Positions 1 to 11,868 of a stretch of DNA of 64,000 bases are shown here, in pieces. How positions within the stretch are numbered: position 1 is the stretch's first letter; every line of letters starts with the position of its first letter. A model generated the notes under the pieces. The model was given only the letters and a program-made list of their open reading frames with translations, ran no database searches and had not been told where the DNA came from. Made by a program: the position numbers and the translations under genes. Where the stretch lies: NCBI GenBank assembly GCA_030998225.1, contig JAPYXD010000259.1:186001-250000 (forward strand). Direction: 5' to 3'. The stretch comes from Diplolepis rosae (lineage: Eukaryota; Arthropoda; Insecta; Hymenoptera; Diplolepididae).

Positions 1-1500
1 GTTTTCTCTGGAGAGTAGAACTTTGATTTTTTTTATATATTTGATTTGATACTATGTTTGATTTTATTATATTCTATTTCGTCCAATTTGATAAGAAGGT
101 TGATATTTGAGCAAAAATTGGATGGGTATTCAGAAAAAATTTGGTCAAAATGACTGTTTCCTTAATCTTTTTTATCCATAATTTTCTTTTATCAAGTTTT
201 TTTTAAGTCATAATGTGGAAAATTTTATTTCAAATCAAATACTCAATAAAAAATCATCTAAATTTTTTCTTTTATTTCTCTTATATCAGATAAAAATATA
301 CTAAAATATTTTGAAATAACCTCTTTTAATTTCAATCAGTGAAAAGATATTCTTTTTACAATTTCTTTTTCATATTTCCTATATACTACAAAAACGCCTT
401 TGTCAAATAAAAAAAAATATTTTGTTGGTATTCTTGTAACTAAATTTTTCTTTGAACCAAACGAATTTGGTAAATTTTAAAAATATTGATTATTTCAACA
501 TGAAACATTATTTTAATCAGTGAATGGATTTTAGCTTCAGCTGCAACCTAGCCACTGATTGAAATCAGTAAAAAAAATTAATTGGAATGAAAAAAGAATG
601 TTTTCACATTTTTTTTTATATTTCCTATATACTACAAAAAAGTTTTTGTCAAATAAACAAAAATATTTTGTTGGTATTCATGTAACTAAATTTTTTGTTA
701 TAAAAAAAATTATTTAGTTAAATTAACAAAATTGTGGTTATTCGGACAAAATTTTTTGGTTTTTATTATAATAATTCAATAACGCGGAATAATTCTGAAA
801 GTGTGAATAACCTTTTTGAAATTCTTCGACCTGGCTCGAGCCTGGAATGAAACGTCCAATTAACCTTGGCCTTGTCATGCGCGTAGATTAATAAACTAAA
901 TATATCGTCCGAATTTAATTATAAGTCTCTAAACTTGAATTAGTAAAAATACACCATTGAAATAAATCACAAAAGATTCTGACTAATTGATTCGTACAGC
1001 TGACTAATTCCAAATAGTGATTTTCCAGTCTTTAATCAGTAGAATTGACTAATTATGCTGTGTAAAGAAAATTTTATTATAAATAAAATACTCAATAAAA
1101 AATATTCTGAATCTTTCCATTCCTTTTTCTTGAATAAGATAAAAATATATCCATATATTTTGCAATAATCTAATTAAATTTTAATCAGTTGTTTTGTTTA
1201 CTTGTCTCCATCAGTGACTGGATTTTAACTATAGCTGCAATCTAGCCTCTGATTTTAATTAGCAATAAAAAGTATCAATTAGAATGAAAAAATATTGTTA
1301 TCGCAATTTCTTTTTTAGATCTCCGAAACACTACAAAAAAGCTTTTTTCAAATAAACAAAAATATTTTGTTGATATTCGTGTAACTAAATTTTTTGTTAT
1401 AAAAAAACATTTTGTTTAATTAAAAAAATTTTGGTTACTTACCAATATATTCTGTTAGTCAACAAAAAAATTTTGTTGACTTCATTTTTTCCTTAATCTA
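1..1500. repeat. Diverged local direct repeats, AT-rich
   Basis: No gene is seen. Two segments about 850 bp apart repeat each other: 215-470 and 1065-1400 both run from an ACTCAATAAAAAAT motif through GATAAAAATATA to a block ending TTCGTGTAACTAAATTTTT. A third partial copy of the last block lies at 600-725. The segments 520-560 and 1214-1254 share GGATTTTA followed by an AGCTGCAA(T/C)CTAGCC motif. This looks like an old local duplication of an AT-rich repeat with AACAAAAT/ATTTTGTT words, related in wording to 16415-17130. Confidence 0.55.
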
Positions 1501-1890
1501 TAATTAGAAACAAAATGTGGGAAAGTATCCGAAAAATTATATTATAAAATGTAGATCAAAATTATTTATACCAATTTATAAGCCAAATATACCTCGTAAT
1601 ATATTTATCTAATATGGACATAAAAAATCTACATTTAGATGATAGAGGAGGTACAAAGTAATTTAATTTAAATGAGATTCCAGTTAAAGGTATGTTGAAT
1701 GAATAAAGTGAATATTTACCTATTATTAAAGCTAAAATAAGAATTTAAAATTACAATAATGTTAGAATATCTAATTACAAGGTTCGCTTTCATTTATCCA
1801 ACTTTACGAATTTTTTGAAATTTGAATTAGTCAATATTAAGTCAAATTTATTATACTTTGGAAATAGTGGGCGTTTCGATTCGATTTATG
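1500..1890. other. AT-rich intergenic stretch
   Basis: No open frame, repeat or RNA signal was recognised here. It borders the coding-like minus-strand blocks that begin at 1907. Confidence 0.4.
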
Positions 1891-1906
1891 ATTATCGATA
1901 CGCCAT

Positions 1907-2634
1907 TCATCGAACTAACACAAAATCCCCTAGAACCATTTCATCTACTAAATGGTCCGCTTGAACAATTTCCTTATCAGTTTCCGAATGAAAATTTATA
2001 AACATGTCTTTTAAAGTTCCTTTTATCATATTTGTGAATACATTTTTTAATGAAGTATATTCCTGAAACCGATAATCTTTTTCACATTTTTGAAATGAGT
2101 AAACAAAAGAGTAATTAAATCAATCTTACTAGGATTTTCTGACGTAATTCGATCTTTTTATTAATTAATTACTGTAGATTTCCAATATCAATCTCAGAAA
2201 CTTCCTCCAGCACTGGAGTTTGGTAGAGTCTTAGTTGCATAATTTAATAATCCAACGATAGAAACGGCGAAGGGGCTAGTAAATTGGCAACTGTGAACTC
2301 CAGCTTTCTCAATTGTTCCTTGCTAAAAAACTTTGCACTAAGTATTCCAAGTTCAGTGATATTAAGTGGCATTGCTCTTTTATTTTCTTCGAAAGATGAA
2401 GCCTGAAAGGAAACTTGCTCTCTTTAGATCCTTAGAGCATTCAATATCTTTCAAGCATTTTTCGAATTTCACACATTGCTAGACAATTTCCCATTTTCTC
2501 TTCGGGAAATGTCAAACGAAGAAAGTAAATAACATCAACGAAATTCACACTCGAAATTCTAAAAAGAATTGAATCGGCTTTATTACTTACTATTGATTGG
2601 TACATAATAAAATCCAGAGGAATTTCTTTTCCAG
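1907..2634 (-). pseudogene. Coding-like gene fragment or pseudogene, unknown protein
   Basis: Three minus-strand blocks read like protein, not random AT-rich sequence. Block 1 (2634 down to about 2475) includes IPLDFIMYQSIVSNKADS then FVDVIYFLRLTFPEEK. Block 2 (2402-2172) includes ENKRAMPLNITELGILSAKF and LRKLEFTVANLLAPSPFLSL. It crosses one in-frame TAA at 2244-2246 and resumes as MQLRLYQTPVLEEVSEIDIG. Block 3 (2119-1907) includes EYTSLKNVFTNMIKGTLKDM and HLVDEMVLGDFVLVR before a TGA stop. Blocks 1 and 2 are in different frames, separated by about 70 bp ending in a TTTCCTTTCAG acceptor-like site, so this could be a short intron or a frameshift. The in-frame TAA favours a pseudogene. Block 2 faintly recalls the helix 'FSKEQLRKLE..' of cyclin boxes, but this is too weak to name. 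No upstream exon or start was found. Confidence 0.4.
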
Positions 2635-2689
2635 CTTTAAATTAATAACTCCCATACATACATTTTACCGTAAAGGTATATCTTCCCAG

Positions 2690-3000
2690 TCGGGCCCAGG
2701 TTTGGTTCGGTCTTTTGTTCCAGGATAGAGCCAGGTTGAAAAATTTCTGCAGAGGTCTGATGAACTTTTTTTCTACTACCGTAAAGAAATTTTTCCGTGG
2801 CTCAGACTTGGCAAAACCTAACTTGGTATAAGTGAATGAATCAATCCTGGGCTAGGCCTGGCAAACGAATTATTATAAGATTATATTCTGAATTTTTAAT
2901 TCCCTTGAGCAGCTTCAGATCTGGTTCATTGTTTCAAGCCAGGCCAGAGCCCGGTCAAGACATTTTTACAAAGGCTCAAACTTTTTAATCTTCAACAATT
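2690..3000. repeat. CAGGCC/CTGGCTC word repeat
   Basis: Short words such as GGCCCAGGTTTGG, GAGCCAGG, GGCTCAGACTTGG, GGGCTAGGCCTGG and AAGCCAGGCCAGAGCCCGG recur on both strands within 300 bp, and GAC/GTC-linked copies form loose inverted pairs. The same vocabulary recurs at 48690-49150 (GACTTGGTATAAAACTCTGA, GACCTGGCTT, GGCTCAAGTCTGGTATTAA), so this is a dispersed family of word-repeat elements. Confidence 0.5.
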
Positions 3001-3285
3001 TTAAATCAATCTAAAAGATGTAGAATTTATACAATTTGAAAAATTAAAAGAAAGAAAAATACAAGTAATTAAATGCGACCAATTATTGTTTAAAAATAGA
3101 CTAGAATTATGGTCTATATTTCTTGAATTACGTACAGGAAATAGTTACAAGACACTTTAGCTTCTTATTTCAAACATCCGGTTTCACTTGGATTTTCCTG
3201 GTCAGTAAAATGAGACTTTAGAATTATTGTGGTAGGAGGGTTTACTTCTTTAATAATTACTTGATCAGATTACGAGTGGCAATGG

Positions 3286-3671
3286 ATTTTTGAATTATAT
3301 TAAATTTGCTTCCCTTTAAGATCATTTTGTAAATAAAATTCTAATATGAAAAAATATCTATAATATAGTTGATCGTAAGTATCTCAAGAAAACGGGTCTA
3401 AATTTTTAAAGAGAGCATAACCGGTCTTGGTATCATATATATATATATACTCTCTAAATTTGAATCAGTCAAAATCTAATTTTTGAATTATATTAAATTT
3501 GCTTCCCTTTAAGATCATTTTGTAAATAAAATTCTAATATGAAAAAATATCTATAATATAGTTGATCGTAAGTATCTCAAGAAAACGGGTCTAAATTTTT
3601 AAAGAGAGCATAACCGGTCTTGGTATCATATATATATATATACTCTCTAAATTTGAATCAGTCAAAATCTA
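3286..3671. repeat. 193-bp perfect tandem duplication
   Basis: The segment ending about 3478 is repeated at an offset of 193 bp. Both copies run from TTTTTGAATTATATTAAATT through GTATCTCAAGAAAACGGGTC and an (AT)n tract to GAATCAGTCAAAATCTA. I see no differences between copies. The duplicated unit ends inside the CTCTCTAA MITE, so the first unit carries a truncated MITE end (about 3450-3478) and the second the complete one. It is either very recent or an assembly artefact. Confidence 0.85.
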
Positions 3672-3712
3672 CTGATTATCAGTGAAAATTTGACTGATTC
3701 AGATTTAGAGAG
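3643..3712. mobile_element. CTCTCTAA MITE, minimal 70-bp copy
   Basis: This is a nearly pure inverted repeat: CTCTCTAAATTTGAATCAGT at the left and its complement ending TTCAGATTTAGAGAG at the right, with an ATCAGTGAAAAT word between. It is preceded by TA. It is the smallest member of the family seen at 16132-16404, 29373-29791 and 30417-30614. Confidence 0.75.
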
Positions 3713-3870
3713 CATATAAAGATGATTTACCATTTCTCTTGGCTGCTTAGGTTTAATATTTCCTCAAATGTCATTTACATTCTCAGGATTGCTAAGAATC
3801 AATTGAATTGTGAACCAGTTTACAAAAATGAAATCGTAATAACTTTTCTTTCATTTATCCGAATATGTAG

Positions 3871-3925
3871 CTTTTGAACCAAAACTTCGTGCAGAACGTC
3901 TTCATAAAATAATGGTTCAATCCAG
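3871..3925 (+). CDS. Possible small internal exon, unknown
   Basis: After an AG at 3869-3870 the sequence opens in one frame as FEPKLRAERLHKIMVQS and ends at a good donor (TCCAG followed by GTAAGA at 3926). The residues are mixed and charged, unlike the random K/N/I/F runs of the surrounding DNA. No neighbouring exon could be joined with confidence. It may be an isolated relic or chance; no function is proposed. Confidence 0.22.
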
Positions 3926-3929
3926 GTAA

Positions 3930-5900
3930 GAAAAGCAAAAAGTTTGATTTATATTGTATATAAAATAATGAAAATACATATTTGTAGAGTTTATTATTGT
4001 ATTGGAAAATTAAATGAATCCAAAATGCAAAGAGACTTGAAATATTCTGATATAAACAGTGTTAATTGTATAATCAAACTAATTATTCTACTCGTAAACT
4101 AAACTAATTTGCAATTATATCCTTAACTTTCGCGTTTAAACTCGTTAAACCCCCTTTGAATGCTGATATAATCATTAAGATTCTTTGACACTTTGTAATG
4201 GAACCGGAAATGTATAAAATTAATCTCCCCTTAGAGAATCACATCTCAATGATTTTTATTTGAATTAGTCAACTAGAAAATATCTTTTGGAGAATATTTA
4301 CCAACGTCACACTGAATAAAATTTAGTTCGCAAATATATGATAAAAAAGTAGAATGAGATGTTAAACATATGCAAAATTATTTTCACATAGTATAAAAAT
4401 GCATAAAAATATAAGATAATGCAAATTTAAGGACAATTTTATCATAAAAGTAAAAGACGATGATCTAGGAAAACCCACACAGCGATTAACTTTTTTCCAC
4501 GTCATTGGGATCACGAAATATTCTTCTTTGGAATATTACATGCTTATGGATATCATTTTTAGCACTTCCGGTTCCATAATATAATCCCATATTAAATTTT
4601 GTAAATAAGGCATATTGTGGGATTATAGTTCTCTTCTCCCCCAAGTAAATTATAATAATACGAAAATGAAAATTTGCGATATAATTTTAATTCAGAAACT
4701 TGTTTAGCAAACTTTATGGAAAATGTTATATAGTTAAGAAAATTCCAGAGTAGGTACTTGAAAGTTCATAAGTTCGAGCTATTTATTATAATTTCACCCC
4801 ATAAATGTTTCAAGTATTCATATTAAATGTTGTTCTATTTTCCCTTAAAGAACTTGGAAGTATGAAAACTTAAGAAATTATTTTAGTTGTATTCGCGAAC
4901 ATTGGATTTCCAAAGTAATTTTTTCCTTCCTTTCTATTGTATGTACTTAAATGAAGGTGATAATTTTTTATTATATTCACTTAAGGTTCTTTGTTTCTCG
5001 AATTTAGTATTTAGAGTGAAAATTCAGATCATGTAAAATTTAAAAATAGTATGACAATAACTCATGTTGATAAATTTTTCTTTTTCATCAACCAGAGCCT
5101 ATCTTTTAATGAGGATGTATATTTCTTAATTATCTTCTTTTGGGAATATCAATTGAAACATCATTTTATGAAATCCAGAATATCCTTTCAAGTGGAAATT
5201 TAATTCTCCTTCAACATTTAAATTCTGTTGTTATAAAGGATGCTAAAGATTTTCTATCTTCTTCACAAAAAATTTGCACAAAGAAGATAAATTGTATTTT
5301 TTGTCTTTTAAAATCTAATAAATGAAATTTCATAAATTTAAAGCTGAATGTATAATAAAAAATAAGAAATTACTCTGCTCCTCATCATTCATTTTAGTCT
5401 CTCCTTTCAAAAATAATAAGAACTTAGTTAAATTGATTAAAATAAAAATCTAAAATTATCATATTTCGTAGTAGATTCAAAAATTCCCATTTTCTCAGAA
5501 ATGGCCGGAACTCTTCGGTGCCAATTATTGTACCGAAGCTTTTTGATAATCACTATGACACTCAAAAGCGGCGTCCTCACTTTATTTCACATTCGCTAAT
5601 CTATTCAGCACTACACTTCAATTAGCCAAAAATTTCGAAATCCTTATTCTCGAAACTTAATCAATTTCTAATTTCATCAGATTTATTATCACAGCATCAC
5701 CAAACATTTTTTCATTTTAAAATAGTGTAGAATACTTATTTTTTAAAAACATATTAAAATATTAGTTTTATTAAATTTTTAATACCAGAGGATTAACTTC
5801 TTTTTTAATTTCTGAAGAAAGCTTTTTTTTTTTTAACAACACTCACTAACAATGAAATTTTGTAGGAAGTTCCAATGACTCGTGGGGTGACACTTCTGAA
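3930..5900. other. AT-rich unique-looking region with one weak inverted repeat
   Basis: No gene is supported. The 13-mer ATGGAACCGGAAA at 4198 and its near complement at 4564-4576 could be ends of a ~380-bp MITE, but the inverted repeat does not extend. A 61-codon open frame at 5140-5325 begins at a TTG, lacks a clear acceptor, and has composition expected of AT-rich noncoding DNA. Confidence 0.35.
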
Positions 5901-6360
5901 TTACAAATACTTTGGACTTTTTTAGTGGAAAAAGTGAAGAGGTAAGGGCGCGAAAGGGTTTTAGGATAGGACGCATTTTGAAAGCGCTCGTCGCGCGAAG
6001 CGCACTGATCGTAACCCGAAGAATAGGACGACGGCTAGGCCAGGGTGTCAGGAATGACCCTGGCAGTGAGCGCCGCCTGCGCATTGCCATCTGAGTTTGA
6101 AAGCGTGACTCCCTTGGTTGTCACCACTATACAGTTTTACTTTCCTGGACAGCAAGTATGACTCTTATTTCTTATTCATTTTTGAGAAACTTAGCATATA
6201 CTATACTATCAAGGACTTAACCCTTTCGTGCCTGACGGTCAAGGGCGCACACTGGGAGGAAATGCATTTTTTTAACGTTCAAAAATATCCAGTGCCTTCA
6301 ATTTTGGTTCGATTTGTAATTTTCTTTTCAACATTAAAGTGCGTTGAATTCTGAAGAGCA
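5900..6360. other. GC-richer island, unassigned
   Basis: Between 5935 and 6100 the base composition rises clearly above the background (GGGCGCGAAAGGG, GCGCTCGTCGCGCGAAGCGC, AGTGAGCGCCGCCTGCGC). Both strands are open over about 180 bp, so coding strand cannot be judged. The GCGCGAAGCGC word recalls the GC hairpins of the HINE-like family, but no boundary of that family is present. Further on, TTAACCCTTTCGTGCCTGAC at 6217 is a wording also seen in other repeats (compare 19340). No function is assigned. Confidence 0.3.
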
Positions 6361-7050
6361 TCGCGGTCAGTACACTTGTCTCCTCTATTTTTGTATTAAT
6401 AATTTTTTTACTCAAAGTATGGAGAAAATTACATTATTTTACATAACAATTTTTTACGCTTTAATAACTGCTTGAGTAAAGTGTATATTGTCTTAAATGA
6501 ATGTTTGGGGACTCACTGAATACAAATAACTTGTTTATTATTCCATTTAATTGTTATAAAAAAATCTTATAACAAATTGGCAAATAGTCTTATTATCGGT
6601 AAAAAAAAATTATTTTCGATAAATGCAGCTCAAAGTGCTTCGTATTAATCTAGGAATAACATTTAAACACAAAAATAATTAAAAAGGTAAAAATAACTAG
6701 TGTTATAAACAATTTTGGAGCAAAATATTTAAATTTGGGGATTTTTCAAATTATAATTTCCTTCAATCAGCAGCACGCCATCAGGTATTCCTTGGAATAA
6801 TAAATCTTTGATAATATTTGGTAAAATATAACAATTAAATTTTTTATGAACAAATTCAACATTTTGGCCCTTTCGTCTAGAAAAATATTTGTTGCACTAA
6901 AAATGTTTTAAACTATTGGATGAATGATTGCTGGTCACGAAAATATTTAAAAAGTTAACAATAATTTACCAAGTATTTTTAAAGATATATTACTTTCAGA
7001 AATATCTGTACCCATTCTGGCGATTAAAAGAAATTTAAATTTGAAAAAAC
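6360..7050. other. AT-rich intergenic stretch
   Basis: Nothing recognisable: no long frame, tandem repeat or inverted repeat was noticed. Confidence 0.35.
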
Positions 7051-7059
7051 CTTAAATTG

Positions 7060-7540
7060 AAATTCCGTTTTTTTTGTCTCTGTCTATTCTTCATATATCC
7101 ACCTATATTTGTTTCTATCTCTTTCCTATCCACCTCTATTCCTTTATATCTCTTTGTCAATCCAGATTGATGCCTGTTTCTTTCAACCCCTTTTTTTTAT
7201 CTCAGTCTAATCCTCATCTATCTACCTGTATCTATTTTTCTCTCTTTTCTATCCGCCACTATCTCTTTCTATCTCTTGTTTATCCAAATTTACATATATT
7301 ATATATCTTTCAATCCCCTTCCCCTAATCTCAGCCTATCTCTCGTATATTGACCTATACCCTTTTCTATCTTTTTGCCAATCCAAATTCACGGCTGTATC
7401 TTTCAATGTTCTTTTCTTTATTGCAATATATCCCACACCTATTTACCTCTATCACTTTTTATTTCTTTTATATTTCTTTGTCAATCCAGGTTCACGCTTA
7501 TCTCTTTCAATCACTGTCCCTCCTCGTAGTTAGATCTTAT
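7060..7540. repeat. Pyrimidine-rich degenerate satellite, ~100-120 bp period
   Basis: The plus strand is almost all C and T. An anchor (C/T)AATCCA(G/A)(A/G)TT recurs at about 7158, 7280, 7378 and 7482, giving periods near 122, 98 and 104 bp. Between anchors are CTATCTCTTT words and a TTTCAATCCCC-like block. The open frames on this strand are by-products of lacking purine stop codons. A purine-rich segment with the complementary vocabulary lies at 12780-12985. Confidence 0.65.
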
Positions 7541-7611
7541 AATCTTGTACATACTATATCATTAGTTGCAAATAATTACTTTTATTTATAGAATAAATAT
7601 AATAATAAAAA

Positions 7612-8896
7612 ATCTGCCCGCTTCGCAGGGACATTCTCATCGCGCGCTTCGCGTGCAGCTCGCTTCGCTCGTAAGTTTAAGCGCGCCAAAGGCGCGCGAT
7701 TTGATCGTCGCGCTGCGCTCTCCGGAATTTTTGAACGTCGCGCTTCGCGCTCCGTTCTTTCTGGACCTCGCATACGTTTAAGTTTATTTCTTATAATTTA
7801 ATACTGAAGCTCAAATCAATTTAATGATATTAAAGATGATGTAAATTAGTCATTTTCTCAAAGTCACTCTATTTCTTTTTGAATTTAAGTGAAACAGGAA
7901 ATTCAATTTACTTAAGGCTCTATCAGCCTTAAGGAACACATTCTCATCATGGCGCTCGCGCTTCGCGCTCGATTTTCTGTATACATTTCAGTAACTTTTT
8001 AATAAATTACATGATTAAAAGAATTTATTTTCTCCCAAATCTCTCAAAAAGGAAAAACAATCGTAGACTTTATTTAAGGAAACGATTTTGCAGAACAACG
8101 CTTATTTCGTATCTCACATATTTTGGTGAAAAAAATCGAATTTTTTTAATATTAAAAATCAAAACATAAAATATACATCCTGTCGAGAAATTGCTTAATA
8201 AGAATGTGTAGACCTCATTTAGGCAAATAATTTTTCATTTGAACTTTTTTTATGTATCTCATATATTTTGTCTAAAAAATGGAATTCTTGAATTTTAATC
8301 GTATTTTTTGGAATTGAAACGAAAAATATATGTTTTTTCAGAAACTGTGTACGACAAAATTTGTAGATCTTTTTTAAAGGAACAACTTTGTATTCTTACG
8401 TTTTTTTCGTATTTCTAATATTATTGTTAAAAAATTAAATTTTGGATTTTCAATAGTTTTTTTTTAAATTAAAAAGAAAAATATGCATCTTATGAAAAAA
8501 TGTTTCAATTTAAAATTTGTAGGTCTTTATGTAGAAAATAATATTGTATCATAACGTTTTTTCGTATCTCGTATAATTTAACTGGAAAATGGAATTTTGA
8601 TATTGACTTTTTTCGAATTTGAATATGCTGTAACATTTCTAATTTTGATTTAATCAGAAAATGTTATCAGGATAACTTGTAGAGATTTATGAGCACTATC
8701 AAAAACCAGTATTGAAATTTTTGATTTTTTCCAAAAGTTCTTTTCAAAAACACAAAAGTAGTTCTCAATCCCTCAAATCCAAAGCTCAATTCAATGTGAT
8801 AATTCTATCGAGAGTTATGCCGCACACGACCTACTACAGACAGACAGACAGACATTTTCGTAAAAACCGTTTTTTCTGACACAGGGGGTCTCAAAA
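7612..8896 (+). mobile_element. HINE-like element copy A, 3' end truncated
   Basis: Starts with the family head (TCTGCCCGCTTCGC, here with one change in the hairpin), followed by repeated GCGC-TTC-GCGC hairpin words, a TTTAAGTTTATTTCTTATAA segment, the CTTAAGGCTCTATC block, long AT-rich internal sequence and the (CAGA)n tract near 8839. It stops after CAGGGGGTCTCAAAAAG, so the terminal CTCATC-GATGAG hairpin is missing. No coding capacity. A non-autonomous relative of Helitron2/Helentron elements is the favoured reading; see the findings. Confidence 0.8.
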
Positions 8897-8899
8897 AGC

Positions 8900-10300
8900 A
8901 CTAATAGAAATGGTTAGGTTGATATAACCATACAATTGTAGGTTAAAAATTTACGGGTATATTTACAATATAATATGTGTCTCGGAACCATATGTAATTT
9001 GAAGCACAGCAATTGAAATATGACAAATGCTTTTTGTTCGAATCAGAAATATAAATTGGTAGAGAAAACAATTAAATATTACTGGTACAATTAATAACTA
9101 TATTTGCGATACAAAACTGCAATAGTTAGTAGTTACTGCCGTATGAAATGTTTAATTCTCTTAAATATTTGTTTCCTCCAGCACTCTCTAAAAAGTGTAT
9201 TTTGGCAATACCACTGGATGGTTGATTCACTTGAGATGGTTTCCTTCGTTTCGAAATTCATATTGGTTTATATTAACTGGATATTATCTAAAGAGTCTTT
9301 CGCTTTTAATTAGGTGTACAGTTCTTTTTGAGATTTTGTGATAGTCTATAATTTAATTGGTGGAAAAAATTTAACTATAAATTAAAAGTATGTGATATCT
9401 CAGAGTTAACATACATACTATTGTTCCAGGTTAACATTATATGCAGTTTTGACAATAAATTATTCCACGAAACATTATTTAGGCCTTATCAATTTCTTTA
9501 AAGCAGCAAAGTATTCTGTTGAAACTTGAATACAATAAATATTATTCTCATGATTTGTCATAGCATATATTGTATTTCATTTATTTATTATGTACTTCTA
9601 CTTAAATATTTTGGCTTCAAACTCAAATACATTGCTTTACACTTTTTCTTATTTATTCATCCCTTTTTTTAATTATATGAATAAAAATATTCTCAAATTT
9701 TTTCTTAACCTTTCTATTATTTATTTATTTATTTGTTCGATATTTTGAGAAATCATAAAATCAAAGTCCAGAAGGAAACTGATATCCAATTTATACTTAA
9801 TTTATTAAACATTGAATTGATTCCTATTATACATATAAACTCATTTGGCACAAAATTTAAAAACTCAATTAGAACGTCCTAAAATCAATTTTAAAAACTA
9901 CATTAAATTACTATAAATTTATTAGTCTTTATTTTCTTCTATATAAGTTTGTCATTTTTTATACATTTATCAAATCTTTCAAATTTAGTTTTTAAAACTT
10001 TTACTCTCTATTTATTTGCTCATTTTATTATAATGATTATAAATAAAAATAAGGATCAAAAGATAGTCAAAAAGAAATTTGATATTTAATTTGAACAAAT
10101 TATTTTCTCAATCATTAAAATAATTGCCCACGCAACATAACCTGTTAAAAGACTAAAATAATAACGTTTTCAAACAAATTCACTATACATATCGTTATTG
10201 CTAGTACAGTATACAGTATCTTTTTATAAATCAGCTATATTGAATATGAGTATTTTACTTGTCATGGATAGTTGCTCCACTCATACTCATTCAACTACAA
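8900..10300. other. AT-rich region without a recognised feature
   Basis: No gene, transposon end or tandem array was recognised. A 69-codon open frame at 9104-9313 has no supporting splice or homology signal. A run of TATTTATTTATTTAT words lies at 9716. Confidence 0.35.
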
Positions 10301-10303
10301 TTG

Positions 10304-11620
10304 CACGGAGAAACTTTTCATTGTAAAATCTAGTATTATTATATTTATTTTTACTAAAAGTCAATAGGAAGCGAGAATATAGTAACAAAACTAGTTCTAT
10401 TTACCATAGCGGTAGGAGGAAATACATTTTCTGAACCAATTGTAAATATAGTGCACCTTTATAAGTTACCATTGAGAGTTGCAAAGATTAATATCTTTGA
10501 TGGCAAATTGAAACTAGAAATAAGTGATACCTATATAAATAAAAAGTAAAACTATCTATGCAAGAATTGGTCTTTTGAATAATATAAATTGCAAAATAGT
10601 TTAGAGAAATTACCATTGTCAATAGTAATGAACAATGAAGAGAGAAAGACTTGAATATTTTGCAATCGAATACATCATATATTGGAATAGTACGTTGTCA
10701 AAATTCCTATTGGAAATATTAAATGTACTGCCGAGTGACGTCAGATACGCCGCACGTTTCTGATATTGCCCGAGAATCGCTCCATGTGCTCGTTATGATT
10801 ATTTGTCGGTAGCCGATATAGTAATATATTTTTTTACAGTTGAATATGGCGCCTTTCTAACTTACGATTTTTTCTAGCAGAGGGACTACCGAGCTTTTCC
10901 TCACAAATCGTAAAAGTTTCCACAATTCAGTATATAATGAAGTTGCTACATTATAATTGACAATATTGACATATCACTGCGATGCGTTTATGAATGTGTG
11001 CGTTGTGCAGTTAGGTTAAGTTGCGTTGAATTAGCATTTGAGCGTGCATTGGTATGTTTATTATTTATATTGATATATATATATACGTGTATGTGTATGT
11101 AAAAATGTGTATGTGTACGTAAACTATGTTTATAAATATTCTCTCTATGTAGCTCACAAAATCTAATAAGAACTATGGTAAAATTTACGAATGAATGATT
11201 TTTTTATATCATAGAGGTGCAATTATTTCCTATTTTCGATAGGAAAAGTTATAAATATGGTTCCACTATCTCCAAAAGACTATGGTAATTCGGTTAGACA
11301 GAAGATGTGACTTTACTATTGTCTTTTGTGAACTTAACATTCTTTTTTAGCAATTAATGAAACATTTATTGGGTTTACTTCAATATAATTCGTTGGATGT
11401 GTCGATTACGATTTTACTATTTCAAGGAATAAAATTGGCTTTTGTTTTTAGGCATAAGTACAATTATATCACAATTTTCTCCAATATTATTAGTAACTCC
11501 ATAGTTTAATATTCAAAATAGTAATTTATAAAAAAGTGACGTTATATCCTCGTTTCCTATTGACTTTTAGTAAAAATAAATATAATAATACTAAATTTTT
11601 CAATGAAGAGTTTCTCCGTG
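10304..11620. mobile_element. Non-autonomous TIR element with CACGGAG ends
   Basis: The left end CACGGAGAAACTTTTCATTG and the right end are inverted repeats of about 85 bp with few mismatches, sharing TTTTTACTAAAAGTCAATAG further in. The 1.3-kb interior carries no long frame; it includes (TA)n and (GT)n-rich runs near 11070-11130. The CACGGAGAAA terminus is shared with otherwise unrelated elements at 27373, 46128-47750 and 56518-58853. Family unresolved; target duplication not found. Confidence 0.75.
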
Positions 11621-11724
11621 TGGATGGCCAAAACACACATCCTATATTGCTGTATGAATATCAGCAAAAAAATATAGTTAATTCAATCATAAATATGGTT
11701 GTACCACTCATTCATTTCTATTAG

Positions 11725-11805
11725 TACGTAAAGATTTGATGAAAATTTCGAAAGTCATTTTTCACATATGGTAAAACCAATACCTTTTCATATGATGAGA
11801 ATGTA
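11725..11805 (+). mobile_element. Solo 3' end of the HINE-like family
   Basis: About 80 bp match the 3' terminus of the family: CGTAAAGATTTGATGAAAAT, then TCATTTTTCACAT, ACCAATACCTT and the terminal hairpin followed by GAATGTA. No other part of the element precedes it. Confidence 0.75.
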
Positions 11806-11868
11806 CAAATAAAAAATAATCCGTAGCCAAATTGGCGTAAATAGATTCTGTGAGAAAAGTTTTGTAGA

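Noticed and set aside
2172..2402. Cyclin-box identity for the minus-strand block
   Set aside because: Only one helix-like stretch resembles a cyclin (FSKEQLRKLE), with no conserved MRAIL-type motif or other cyclin landmarks visible.
5140..5325. 61-codon frame that might be a terminal exon
   Set aside because: It has no ATG, no convincing in-phase splice acceptor, and composition typical of AT-rich noncoding DNA.
7074..7591. Three overlapping hydrophobic frames in 7.0-7.6 kb
   Set aside because: They lie in the pyrimidine-rich satellite, where lack of purine-containing stop codons keeps all plus frames open.
7566..7781. Frames across the CpG-rich head of HINE-like copies (also 14055-14246, 31475-31885)
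   Set aside because: The GC hairpins are stop-poor in all frames on both strands; the peptides are Ala/Arg repeats of the hairpin words.
8839..8855. CAGA repeats considered as CRISPR or telomere-like arrays
   Set aside because: They are short tetranucleotide microsatellites at a fixed place in each HINE-like copy; no spacers.
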